A stretch of 18,198 nucleotides of DNA from a bacterium (lineage in GTDB: Bacteria > Patescibacteriota > Minisyncoccia > UBA6257 > GWB1-50-10). A program made the translations under genes and the position numbers. The DNA lies in NCBI GenBank assembly GCA_027310975.1, contig DAICZV010000012.1, positions 1 through 18,198 on the forward strand, given 5' to 3'. Position 1 is the stretch's first letter; every line of letters begins with the position of its first letter. The notes below the pieces were generated by a model. It did no database searches. It saw nothing but the letters and a program-made list of their open reading frames with translations, and was not told the origin of the DNA. Shown here one piece after another: positions 1 to 7,026 of this stretch.

Positions 1-1309
1 GCTCAGTTTGGTCGTGGTTTCCAATAGCACTCTCTTCCCGTTTATTGTCGGGAAGTATTCGGTTTTTCGGGCGGCAACGGACCTCGCGCTTATCTTTTTT
101 CTCTTGGGCGTTATTTTTGACAGCGTGGAATGGCCGGCCGTGAAAGAACGCATCATTAAGGTCTTCAAGAATCCGCTCGTTATCGCCGTATCCGTTTTTG
201 CGGTCGCTTTTCTCCTGGCCTGCTTTTTCGGTTACGACGCCTCTGCCTCCTTCTGGGCCAACTTTGAACGCGGCGAGGGCGGTCTGCAGGTGCTCACACT
301 TTATACATTTTTTCTGCTTGCGCTCTTACTTTTCCGAAAGGAAGAAGATTGGCGCAAATTCCTAAAGATATCTCTTGTCTCGGCTGTATTAATGATTTTC
401 TACGGTATCCTCGCCGGGCTAAATGTTCAGGGTTTTATCGGCGTGCCGCTCAACTTCGCCAATCGGTTTGAAGGCAGTTTGGGGAATCCGGCCTACGTGG
501 CGCCATATCTCGTTTTCAGCATTTTCTTCGCTCTTTATTTCTTTATCAGTTCTAAATCCAGAAATGTGAAGATTTTCATGGTCGGCCTTTCCGCCATCTT
601 CCTCTTGTTCTTTATTATGTCTCAGACTCGCGGTGCTTTTCTTGGCCTGGCGGCCGGTATCGGTGTTTTTCTGGTCTATCTGATATTTTCTCTGGGCGGC
701 CAGTGGCGCAAATGGGGGAGTGCTATCCTTATCGTTTTGGTTATTAGTATGGGCACGCTTGCCTTCTTCAGCCGGACGCCGTTCGTTGAAAAGTTACCGG
801 GTGGTCGTCTTTTCCAAATCAGTTTGAACGATTCCAGTGCTCAAACCCGCATCTGGACGTGGGGTTCGGCCCTCCAGGGCTTCGTGGAACGGCCGGTTTT
901 TGGCTGGGGACCGGAGAACTTCGCCGTCGTTTTTGACAAGTTCCTGAACCCGCGTCATTTCGTCCCGGGTCAGAACTCCCAAACCTGGTTTGACCGGGCT
1001 CACGACGTCTACATTGATTATCTGACCGAAACCGGCGTCCTCGGCTTTTTGAGCTATCTCGGTATTTTCATCACGTTCTTCGTTTTGCTTTTCAAGAAAC
1101 TCCACCCGAAAAAATCCGAACACCAGGACCAAAAGGGCCGAACCCCGCACATTATCCTCGCTGGGCTCTTCCTCGCCGCCATCGTCCAGTATCTCGTCCA
1201 GGGCGTCGCTCTCTTTGACGTTTTGCCGATATTCATCCCGCTCTATACCACCTTGGCGTTCTTTACATTCAAAGTTTTGGAGAAGGAAAATATGGTTGTA
1301 AAAAAATGA
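1..1309 (+). CDS. O-antigen ligase / Wzy-type polymerase family membrane protein (5' end outside window)
   Basis: This is a polytopic membrane protein of the WaaL/Wzy/PglL superfamily, which joins or polymerises lipid-linked glycans on the outer face of the cytoplasmic membrane. The frame is open from base 2. A TTG at 8 could start it, but the residues before it (L-S) continue the hydrophobic pattern, so the true start is probably upstream. About ten hydrophobic segments are visible. The family's signatures are present: NRFEGSLGNPAYVAPYL, then SQTRGAFLGLAAG, then a large periplasmic loop with SAQTRIWTWGSAL, PVFGWGPENF and RAHDVYIDYLTETGVLGF. The loop His (H of RAHD) matches the conserved catalytic-region His of the family. 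The stop overlaps the next start (ATGA, 1306-1309). Ligase and polymerase cannot be told apart from sequence. In a lineage without typical LPS the acceptor could be a protein or a surface polymer. The family call is secure; the exact role is not. Confidence 0.88.
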   Translation, partial: LSLVVVSNSTLFPFIVGKYSVFRAATDLALIFFLLGVIFDSVEWPAVKERIIKVFKNPLVIAVSVFAVAFLLACFFGYDASASFWANFERGEGGLQVLTLYTFFLLALLLFRKEEDWRKFLKISLVSAVLMIFYGILAGLNVQGFIGVPLNFANRFEGSLGNPAYVAPYLVFSIFFALYFFISSKSRNVKIFMVGLSAIFLLFFIMSQTRGAFLGLAAGIGVFLVYLIFSLGGQWRKWGSAILIVLVISMGTLAFFSRTPFVEKLPGGRLFQISLNDSSAQTRIWTWGSALQGFVERPVFGWGPENFAVVFDKFLNPRHFVPGQNSQTWFDRAHDVYIDYLTETGVLGFLSYLGIFITFFVLLFKKLHPKKSEHQDQKGRTPHIILAGLFLAAIVQYLVQGVALFDVLPIFIPLYTTLAFFTFKVLEKENMVVKK

Positions 1310-2004
1310 AAATGGAATTCTTTTTCAAATCCGTTCTCGCTCCCATCCTGGTTATCCTCGCCGCAATAGGTCTTTACCTCGGTGCCTATCTGCCATACGC
1401 CAAAGGCGGAATGTTCATATCGGCGCTCCAGCAGGCGAGCCAGGCCCAGACATTACAGGGCCTGGAAGACGCCTTTAACTCGGCCCTGAACTTTTATTCC
1501 CCGGTTGGCCAGCAGGAAACCGAGCGGTATGTCGGTGACCAGATTGTGAACATTTTGGGCCAAAAAGGCATTACGCCCCAGATCTCCCAGAGTCTCACTG
1601 ATTATCTGGACCGGATGATCCATGTTGACCATCCAACGGACCGCGGATTGGACTTTACCCAGGAATATCTTCTCCTCGCTAACGCGCATCAGATAAACTG
1701 GACGACCACCAAGAACCCAAGTGAATTCGCCTTGGCTGAAAAATACTACGAGGAAGGCCTTCAGATCAGCCCCGTCCGGCCGCAGTTCCTGTATGGCCTC
1801 CTCCAGCTTTATTTGAACGATGGCGACGCCGCGCAGGCGCTCCAGGTCGCCGAAAAGATCCACGCTCTCTGGCCGACGGATGACCAGATAACCGCGATGC
1901 TCCCGGAGATACAAAAAGCGGCGAGTTCCACTCCGGCGCTCACCGTCTCCACAAGCACCGTAACCGCCTCGTCGGTTGAGATCAATGTCAACCCAAGTAA
2001 GTAA
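1306..2004 (+). CDS. Membrane-anchored TPR-like protein
   Basis: A 232-residue protein with one N-terminal transmembrane helix (about residues 8-30), so the rest is probably extracytoplasmic. Residues 120-205 look like tetratricopeptide helices (EYLLLANAHQ; ALAEKYYEEGLQISPVRPQF; LYGLLQLYLNDGDAAQALQVAEKI). The last 25 residues form a Ser/Thr/Val-rich tail (STPALTVSTSTVTASSVE). Many ligase/polymerase proteins carry a C-terminal TPR region. Here that region is a separate gene coupled by a 4-nt overlap, which suggests that it works with the upstream membrane enzyme, for example in substrate or protein-partner binding. That role is inference. The ATG at 1306 is preferred for the overlap; ATG 1312, two codons later, is a possible alternative. 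Confidence 0.72.
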   Translation: MKMEFFFKSVLAPILVILAAIGLYLGAYLPYAKGGMFISALQQASQAQTLQGLEDAFNSALNFYSPVGQQETERYVGDQIVNILGQKGITPQISQSLTDYLDRMIHVDHPTDRGLDFTQEYLLLANAHQINWTTTKNPSEFALAEKYYEEGLQISPVRPQFLYGLLQLYLNDGDAAQALQVAEKIHALWPTDDQITAMLPEIQKAASSTPALTVSTSTVTASSVEINVNPSK

Positions 2005-3016
2005 AAAAGCCCTCATTACCGGTATCACCGGCCAGGACGGCAGCTACCTGGCGGAACTTCTACTCTCCAAGGGTTACGAGGTGCACGGTATCGTGCGCCG
2101 CTCCTCCAGTTTCAATACCGGCCGGTTGGATGCTATCTACCAGGACACGCACGAGTCTCATCAGCGACTTTTCCTCCATTACGGCGATCTGTCGGACGCC
2201 AATACCATTCGGCGTCTTATCTACGAGATTCAGCCGGATGAAATATACAACCTCGGCGCGCAGTCACACGTACGCGTTTCCTTTGATATTCCGGAATATA
2301 CCGCTAATGTCACCGGACTAGGCACGCTTCGCTTGCTTGAAGCAATCAAGGATTATGAAACCCACACCGGAAAGAAGGTTAAGTTCTACCAAGCCTCATC
2401 ATCGGAAATGTTCGGTGCAACCCCCCCGCCCCAGAATGAGACGACATCATTCCATCCCAGGAGCCCGTACGGGGCGGCTAAAGTTTTTGCCTTCAACACC
2501 GTGCGTAATTACCGTGAGGCATACGGCATCTTCGCGGTGAACTGCATACTTTTTAATCATGAGAGCGAACGGCGTGGCGAGACGTTTGTGACACGTAAAA
2601 TAACTCGTGGCATTGCCCGCATTCTTGCCGGATTAGATAAGAAATTATATTTAGGCAATTTGGATGCCCGCCGCGATTGGGGGTACGCCCCGGAGTACGT
2701 TGAGGCGATGTACCTGATGCTCCAACAGAGCGAGCCGGAAGATTATGTTATCGGTACTGGTATATCTCATTCGGTCGGCGACTTCGTGCGAACGGCGTTT
2801 GAGGCGGCCGGTATTCCAAATTGGAATGATTACATTGAAATTGACCCGCGTTACTATCGTCCGACGGAAGTTGAAAATCTGGTGGCCGATGCACGGAAGG
2901 CCAAGGAAAAACTCGGCTGGGAGCCAAAAACGAAGTTTGATGAGTTGGTGAGAAAGATGCTAAAACACGACCTGACGCAACATGGTCTGCACGACCACGC
3001 GAAAAAAATAAAATGA
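1985..3016 (+). CDS. gmd: GDP-mannose 4,6-dehydratase
   Basis: Extended SDR enzyme that converts GDP-D-mannose to GDP-4-keto-6-deoxy-D-mannose, the branch point for fucose, rhamnose and other 6-deoxyhexoses. The product from ATG 1985 is 343 residues, normal for Gmd. It shows the NAD(P)-binding GITGQDGSYLAELLL near residues 13-27, RRSSSFNTGRLD (residues 38-49), SSSEMFGA (138-145, with Glu141), the catalytic pair Tyr162/Lys166 in SPYGAAK, and the Gmd signature NHESERRGETFVTRKITR. A TTG at 1976 is in frame, but ATG 1985 gives the family's usual short leader before the Rossmann strand. The start lies 20 nt inside the TPR gene and the stop overlaps fcl by ATGA (3013-3016), so all three are probably translated from one mRNA. 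It supplies substrate both to the fucose synthase just downstream and, by inference, to the second reductase at 4788. Confidence 0.97.
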   Translation: MSTQVSKKALITGITGQDGSYLAELLLSKGYEVHGIVRRSSSFNTGRLDAIYQDTHESHQRLFLHYGDLSDANTIRRLIYEIQPDEIYNLGAQSHVRVSFDIPEYTANVTGLGTLRLLEAIKDYETHTGKKVKFYQASSSEMFGATPPPQNETTSFHPRSPYGAAKVFAFNTVRNYREAYGIFAVNCILFNHESERRGETFVTRKITRGIARILAGLDKKLYLGNLDARRDWGYAPEYVEAMYLMLQQSEPEDYVIGTGISHSVGDFVRTAFEAAGIPNWNDYIEIDPRYYRPTEVENLVADARKAKEKLGWEPKTKFDELVRKMLKHDLTQHGLHDHAKKIK

Positions 3017-3954
3017 CGGATTGGAAAGCCAAAAAAATACTTGTGACCGGCGGTCACGGTTTTCTCGGTTCGTACATCGTTCAAAAGCTCATCGGCTGCG
3101 GCGCGCCGCAAGGGAACATCTCCGTTCCGCGTTCCGCGGATGTTGACCTGCGTAAGCTTGATAACTGCGAAAAGGCGGTCGCCGGGCAGGATGTCGTTAT
3201 CCACCTCGCCGCGCTTGTGGGCGGCATTGGCGCGAACCGCGAGCGCCCCGGCGAATTCTTCTATGATAATTTGATGATGGGTGTCCAGTTGATGGATGCG
3301 GCTCGGCGCGCGGGCGTCAAAAAGTTCACGGCCCTAGGCACTATTTGCGCCTACCCGAAGTTCACGCCAGTGCCATTCAAAGAGGATGACTTGTGGAACG
3401 GCTACCCGGAAGAGACGAACGCCCCTTACGGTCTGGCTAAAAAGATGCTCCTTGTGCAGGCCCAGGCCTATCGGGCGCAGTACGGTTTTGATGCGATCTA
3501 CCTTTTACCGGTGAACCTCTACGGTCCGGGCGACAATTTTGACCCGAAAAGTTCGCATGTTATTCCGGCCCTCATAAAAAAGGTGTATGAGGCGAAGAAA
3601 GCCGGCGTGCCGTTCATTGAAGTGTGGGGAACGGGTAAGGCGAGCCGCGAGTTCCTGTACGTTGAAGATGCCGCCGAAGCCATCGTCCTCGCGACCGAAA
3701 AATACGACAAACCGGAGCCGGTGAATATCGGCGCTGGGATGGAGATAACGATAAAGGACCTGACAGAACTCATCTGCCGGCTGATGGACTATAAAGGGGA
3801 GGTAAGGTGGGACCCATCCAAGCCCGACGGCCAGCCCCGGCGGATGCTGGACGTTTCCCGGGCCGAGAAAGAGTTCGGATTCCGGGCGAAGATGAATTTT
3901 GAAGAAGGACTTAAAAAGACCATTGAGTGGTACGTCAAAGAGAGAGGAAACTAA
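3013..3954 (+). CDS. fcl: GDP-L-fucose synthase (3,5-epimerase/4-reductase)
   Basis: Converts GDP-4-keto-6-deoxymannose to GDP-L-fucose by 3,5-epimerisation and NADPH reduction. The 313-residue product matches family length. Visible features are the Rossmann motif GGHGFLG (13-19), GTICAYP (109-115) with the epimerase Cys at 112, Tyr139-x3-Lys143 in NAPYGLAKK, and LYGPGDNFDPKSSHVIPAL with the epimerase His at 182. All the acid/base residues known for E. coli Fcl (Cys109, His179, Tyr136, Lys140) therefore have counterparts. The usual Ser107 position is Thr110. It overlaps gmd by ATGA and is followed after 1 nt by the fucosyltransferase. The 3' third (3656-3892) is almost identical to part of the gene at 4788; see the repeat entries. 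Confidence 0.95.
   Translation: MTDWKAKKILVTGGHGFLGSYIVQKLIGCGAPQGNISVPRSADVDLRKLDNCEKAVAGQDVVIHLAALVGGIGANRERPGEFFYDNLMMGVQLMDAARRAGVKKFTALGTICAYPKFTPVPFKEDDLWNGYPEETNAPYGLAKKMLLVQAQAYRAQYGFDAIYLLPVNLYGPGDNFDPKSSHVIPALIKKVYEAKKAGVPFIEVWGTGKASREFLYVEDAAEAIVLATEKYDKPEPVNIGAGMEITIKDLTELICRLMDYKGEVRWDPSKPDGQPRRMLDVSRAEKEFGFRAKMNFEEGLKKTIEWYVKERGN
3656..3892 (+). repeat. 237-bp near-identical direct repeat, copy 1 (inside fcl)
   Basis: Bases 3656-3892 match 5416-5652 at 236 of 237 positions by direct comparison. The only difference is A at 3879 against G at 5639, a silent Gly codon change. The repeat encodes the C-terminal substrate-binding part of both SDR proteins (YVEDAAEAIVLATE to EKEFGFRAK). 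Flanking sequence on both sides is clearly diverged. Copy 1 has the same GC-rich character as its host gene, so it is the likelier donor. Confidence 0.97.
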
Positions 3955-3955
3955 C

Positions 3956-4777
3956 GTGGTAATTGTCAGATTAAAAGGAGGTCTGGGCAACCAGATGTTT
4001 GAGTACGCCGCCGGAAGGGCAAAAGCCCTGGAGAACAATTCGCACCTGCTTTTAGACGCGACGTTTCTTAACGACCGGACCCCGCACCGGCATTTTACTT
4101 ACCGTTCTTACGAATTGGACGCTTTCAATATTGAACCGCATTTTACGCTTCTTTCCCGCTTGAGCTTTGCTGTACGCCTGCCGCTCGTCTGGCCCGCGCT
4201 TTCGCTCGCCGCCGAAAAGTTCGGCCGACTCTTCGGCCGCCAAACGGTTTATCTGAATGATTATTTCCAGGATAAGAAATATTTCGTGCAACACGCCGAT
4301 GTCATCCGGAAAGATTTTACATTCAAAAAACCGCTTTCTCCGGAAGCGGAAAAGATCGCTACGGATATCCGCTCGGCTGAAAGCGTTTGTCTCCACGTCC
4401 GCCGGGGTGATTACATCACGGACTCAAAGACGGCGGCTCACCATGGTTTTGTCGGGAGTGGTGACTACTATCCGCGGGCGATAAAGTTGATGGGAGAGCG
4501 AGTAAAAAACCCGCATTTTTTCGTTTTTTCCGATGATATCAAGTGGTGCCGGGAGAACCTAAAAATATCTCACCCGACAATATTCGTCTCGGCTGGCGCA
4601 GACGATATGCATCTGATGACGCTCTGCAAGCACTTCATCATCGCGAACAGCAGTTTTTCCTGGTGGGCGGCTTGGCTCGGAAATCATCCTAGTAAGGTTA
4701 TAATTGCGCCGAAGGAATGGATAGTAAAAGGCGAGTTAGAGGGCGAACTAATTCCTGCGATCTGGATTAAATTATAG
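3956..4777 (+). CDS. GT11-family fucosyltransferase (alpha-1,2 type)
   Basis: Predicted cytoplasmic glycosyltransferase family 11 enzyme that moves L-fucose from GDP-fucose to a galactose-type acceptor. It shows the family's N-terminal RLKGGLGNQMFEYAAGRA, the GDP-fucose-binding HVRRGDY (147-153), FSDDIKWCREN (191-201) and NSSFSWWAAWLG (231-242). The chosen start is GTG 3956, one base after the fcl stop, with a purine-rich AGAGAGGAAA just upstream. It gives M-V-I-V-R-L-K-G-G, the usual GT11 N-terminus, and 273 residues. An in-frame ATG at 3899 would add 19 residues that lie inside fcl and look like shadow translation. The placement right after gmd and fcl ties supply and use of GDP-fucose into one unit. 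Linkage (alpha-1,2) follows from the family and was not tested. Confidence 0.92.
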   Translation: MVIVRLKGGLGNQMFEYAAGRAKALENNSHLLLDATFLNDRTPHRHFTYRSYELDAFNIEPHFTLLSRLSFAVRLPLVWPALSLAAEKFGRLFGRQTVYLNDYFQDKKYFVQHADVIRKDFTFKKPLSPEAEKIATDIRSAESVCLHVRRGDYITDSKTAAHHGFVGSGDYYPRAIKLMGERVKNPHFFVFSDDIKWCRENLKISHPTIFVSAGADDMHLMTLCKHFIIANSSFSWWAAWLGNHPSKVIIAPKEWIVKGELEGELIPAIWIKL

Positions 4778-4787
4778 TAAACGGACC

Positions 4788-5723
4788 ATGTTAGCGAATA
4801 AGCGAATATTGGTTACTGGTGGTAATGGATTTTTAGGGCGACACATTATAAACAAGCTTTTAGAAGATGGTGTGACGGACTCAGCGATCTTCACACCGCG
4901 CTCTGGAGACCTAAACCTGTGCTCTAAAAATGACTGCGCGATAGCCGTTAGAAATATAGACATTATCATCCATGCCGCCGGTATTACTGGAAACGCCGAA
5001 TTTCATCGTAACCAGCCTGGCAGGATACTCTACGATAATCTTATGATGGGCGTTCAGCTTATGGAGGCGGCGCGTCTTGTTGGCGTTAAAAAATTCATTA
5101 CGGTTGGTAGTGCGGCCGAATACCCTCAAGAGGCACCGATGCCATTACGAGAAGAATCTATCTGGTCTGGCTTCCCGGAAATGATACATGCACCATACGC
5201 AATCGCCAAAAAGATGCTCCTTGTACAGGCTCAGGCCTACCGGGCGCAGTACGGTTTTAACGCTATCCATTTATTAATGACGGGTATGTATGGCCCAGGA
5301 GAAAAATCAGATGGCGGGCCCATCCCCGCATTGATCATGAAGGTGTTAGCAGCAAAGCAAAACCACGAAAGCACAATTGATATGTGGGGAACCGGCAAAC
5401 CAACTCGCGATTTTTTGTACGTTGAAGATGCCGCCGAAGCCATCGTCCTCGCGACCGAAAAATACGACAAACCGGAGCCGGTGAATATCGGCGCTGGGAT
5501 GGAGATAACGATAAAGGACCTGACAGAACTCATCTGCCGGCTGATGGACTATAAAGGGGAGGTAAGGTGGGACCCATCCAAGCCCGACGGCCAGCCCCGG
5601 CGGATGCTGGACGTTTCCCGGGCCGAGAAAGAGTTCGGGTTCCGGGCGAAGACTGGACTGAGAGAAGGTTTGAAAATGACCCTGGATTGGTATAAAATAG
5701 ACCAGAAATGGCAGTTAAATTAA
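4788..5723 (+). CDS. Fcl-like SDR, probable GDP-4-keto-6-deoxyhexose reductase lacking the epimerase residues
   Basis: A 311-residue paralogue of the fucose synthase at 3013. The Rossmann motif GGNGFLG (11-17) and the reductase pair Tyr137/Lys141 (HAPYAIAKK) are kept. Aligned with the first copy, the epimerase Cys112 becomes Ala110 (GSAAEYP), and the loop that carries His182 is three residues shorter and reads GPGEKSDGGPIPAL with no His. It should therefore reduce a 4-keto sugar without 3,5-epimerising it; this is inference from known Fcl chemistry. The first two thirds are AT-richer and diverged, while 5416-5652 is nearly identical to fcl, so the gene is a mosaic. Its end overlaps the methyltransferase by 16 nt. 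A TATAGT at 4773-4778 ends 9 nt before the ATG, but I see no good -35. Alternatives are GDP-rhamnose or GDP-6-deoxytalose synthesis, or reduction of a C-methylated intermediate. Confidence 0.8.
   Translation: MLANKRILVTGGNGFLGRHIINKLLEDGVTDSAIFTPRSGDLNLCSKNDCAIAVRNIDIIIHAAGITGNAEFHRNQPGRILYDNLMMGVQLMEAARLVGVKKFITVGSAAEYPQEAPMPLREESIWSGFPEMIHAPYAIAKKMLLVQAQAYRAQYGFNAIHLLMTGMYGPGEKSDGGPIPALIMKVLAAKQNHESTIDMWGTGKPTRDFLYVEDAAEAIVLATEKYDKPEPVNIGAGMEITIKDLTELICRLMDYKGEVRWDPSKPDGQPRRMLDVSRAEKEFGFRAKTGLREGLKMTLDWYKIDQKWQLN
5416..5652 (+). repeat. 237-bp near-identical direct repeat, copy 2 (inside the second fcl-like gene)
   Basis: Partner of 3656-3892 at a constant offset of 1760 bases, with one silent mismatch. 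It is a GC-rich island inside an otherwise AT-richer gene, and identity starts and ends abruptly. This looks like a gene-conversion tract received from fcl and kept in frame. Confidence 0.97.
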
Positions 5724-6988
5724 TAGCAACTAGGGATACTTGCCGGGTTTGCGGGGCGTCGAATCTGACGCCAATTCTATCATTGGGCGATTTGTACGTT
5801 TCAGATTTTACTGAAGGGGAAGAAAACGTGAGCGATAAATCTCCGTTGGAGCTTGTGCTCTGCGACATCGCGAATGGCGGTTGCGGCCTTTTACAGCTAA
5901 AACACACGGTTTCCCACGAGTCGATGTACCGTAATTATTGGTATCGTTCTGGGATGAATCAGACCATGACCGATGAATTGGTTGGTATCGCCGCGCGCGT
6001 AGGAGAAATAGTTCCCTTGAGATCCGGTGATTATGTGATAGATATAGGCGCGAATGATGGGACACTGTTACGAGGATATAAGATCCCCGGTCTTTCACTG
6101 ATCGGTTACGAACCGGCTAGGAATCTTGGAGAATACAATCGGGTTGGAACAACAAAGATTTTCGTTGATTTCTTTAACGCTGCTACATGGGAAAAGGAAT
6201 TCCCTGGCAAGACGGCTAAGGTTATTACCGCGATAGCTATGTTCTACGATCTTGAGGATCCCAACGCTTTCGTAGCTGACGTGGCAAAATGCTTGGATAA
6301 GAACGGTGTTTTCGTTATCCAAATGAGCTACCTGCCGCTTATGTTGGCTACGAACGAGGTGGGGAATATTTGCCACGAACACCTGGAATACTACTCCCTG
6401 CTTTCGCTTGAGTTTCTGTTAAGACGCCACAATTTAGAGGCGTTCGACGTTGAATTTAACGATATTAATGGCGGTAGTTTCCGTGTTTATATTAAACATA
6501 AGAGCGGTGGAAATATAAAAATCCCCTTTGCCGCCGCCGCTCGTCTGGCCGCCGCTCGTGCCTACGAACGTGAGCTCGGCTTGAACTCTAAGAAGGTCTA
6601 TGACGAATTCGTTGCTCGCATTAACACCATTAAGGATGATCTAATGAACTTGATAAAGCGAGAAAAAGCGGCGGGAAAGAAAATATATGTTTACGGAGCA
6701 TCCACAAAAGGTAATACCGTTTTGCAGTATTTCGGCATAGACAGCAATCTCATTACCGCCGCCGCCGAGCGCAATAAGGATAAATGGGGGAAGCGAACCG
6801 TTGGGACTGGCATCCCAATCATTTCCGAGGAGCAGGCCAGAAGTGAGCAGCCCGACTATTTCCTGGTGTTACCATGGCATTTCCTAAATGAGTTCATGAA
6901 ACGAGAAGAGGACTTTCTGAAGAGGGGCGGAAGATTTATAGTCCCATTTCCTGAGCTTCGCGTCATTGATGGCTCAAAATCAGTCTAA
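5708..6988 (+). CDS. TylC3-type SAM-dependent sugar C-methyltransferase
   Basis: A 426-residue protein with the three-part layout of NDP-hexose C-methyltransferases. First is an N-terminal zinc-binding domain with Cys12-x2-Cys15 and Cys52/Cys59 (TCRVCGASNL; LVLCDIANGGCGLLQL). Second is a SAM-binding Rossmann domain (VIDIGANDGTLL, 110-121) that ends in GNICHEHLEYYSL (219-231), where the HEH region matches the catalytic Glu-His part of the TylC3/TcaB9 group. Third is a C-terminal domain with IYVYGASTKGNTVLQYFG (326-343). Members methylate a carbon next to the 4-keto group of an NDP-4-keto-6-deoxysugar, usually C3. The gene overlaps the reductase by 16 nt, which fits a methylate-then-reduce pathway on the Gmd product. 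The GDP-sugar substrate is inferred from the neighbourhood. Base composition is AT-richer than the flanking fucose genes. Confidence 0.88.
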   Translation: MAVKLIATRDTCRVCGASNLTPILSLGDLYVSDFTEGEENVSDKSPLELVLCDIANGGCGLLQLKHTVSHESMYRNYWYRSGMNQTMTDELVGIAARVGEIVPLRSGDYVIDIGANDGTLLRGYKIPGLSLIGYEPARNLGEYNRVGTTKIFVDFFNAATWEKEFPGKTAKVITAIAMFYDLEDPNAFVADVAKCLDKNGVFVIQMSYLPLMLATNEVGNICHEHLEYYSLLSLEFLLRRHNLEAFDVEFNDINGGSFRVYIKHKSGGNIKIPFAAAARLAAARAYERELGLNSKKVYDEFVARINTIKDDLMNLIKREKAAGKKIYVYGASTKGNTVLQYFGIDSNLITAAAERNKDKWGKRTVGTGIPIISEEQARSEQPDYFLVLPWHFLNEFMKREEDFLKRGGRFIVPFPELRVIDGSKSV

Positions 6989-7026
6989 ACTGAAAGTTCT
7001 GGGGGAGAAAATGTGATCCTTGATCC

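Noticed and set aside
1453..2028. 191-codon open frame on the minus strand over the TPR gene
   Set aside because: No motif is visible, and it is antisense to a gene tightly packed between ligase and gmd.
3899..3955. Upstream ATG for the GT11 fucosyltransferase
   Set aside because: The added 19 residues lie within the fcl coding sequence and do not resemble GT11. GTG 3956 gives the standard N-terminus right after the fcl stop.
3656..5652. Insertion sequence or composite element flanked by the 237-bp repeats
   Set aside because: The repeats are in-frame coding parts of two homologous genes, with no transposase, terminal inverted repeats or target duplications seen.
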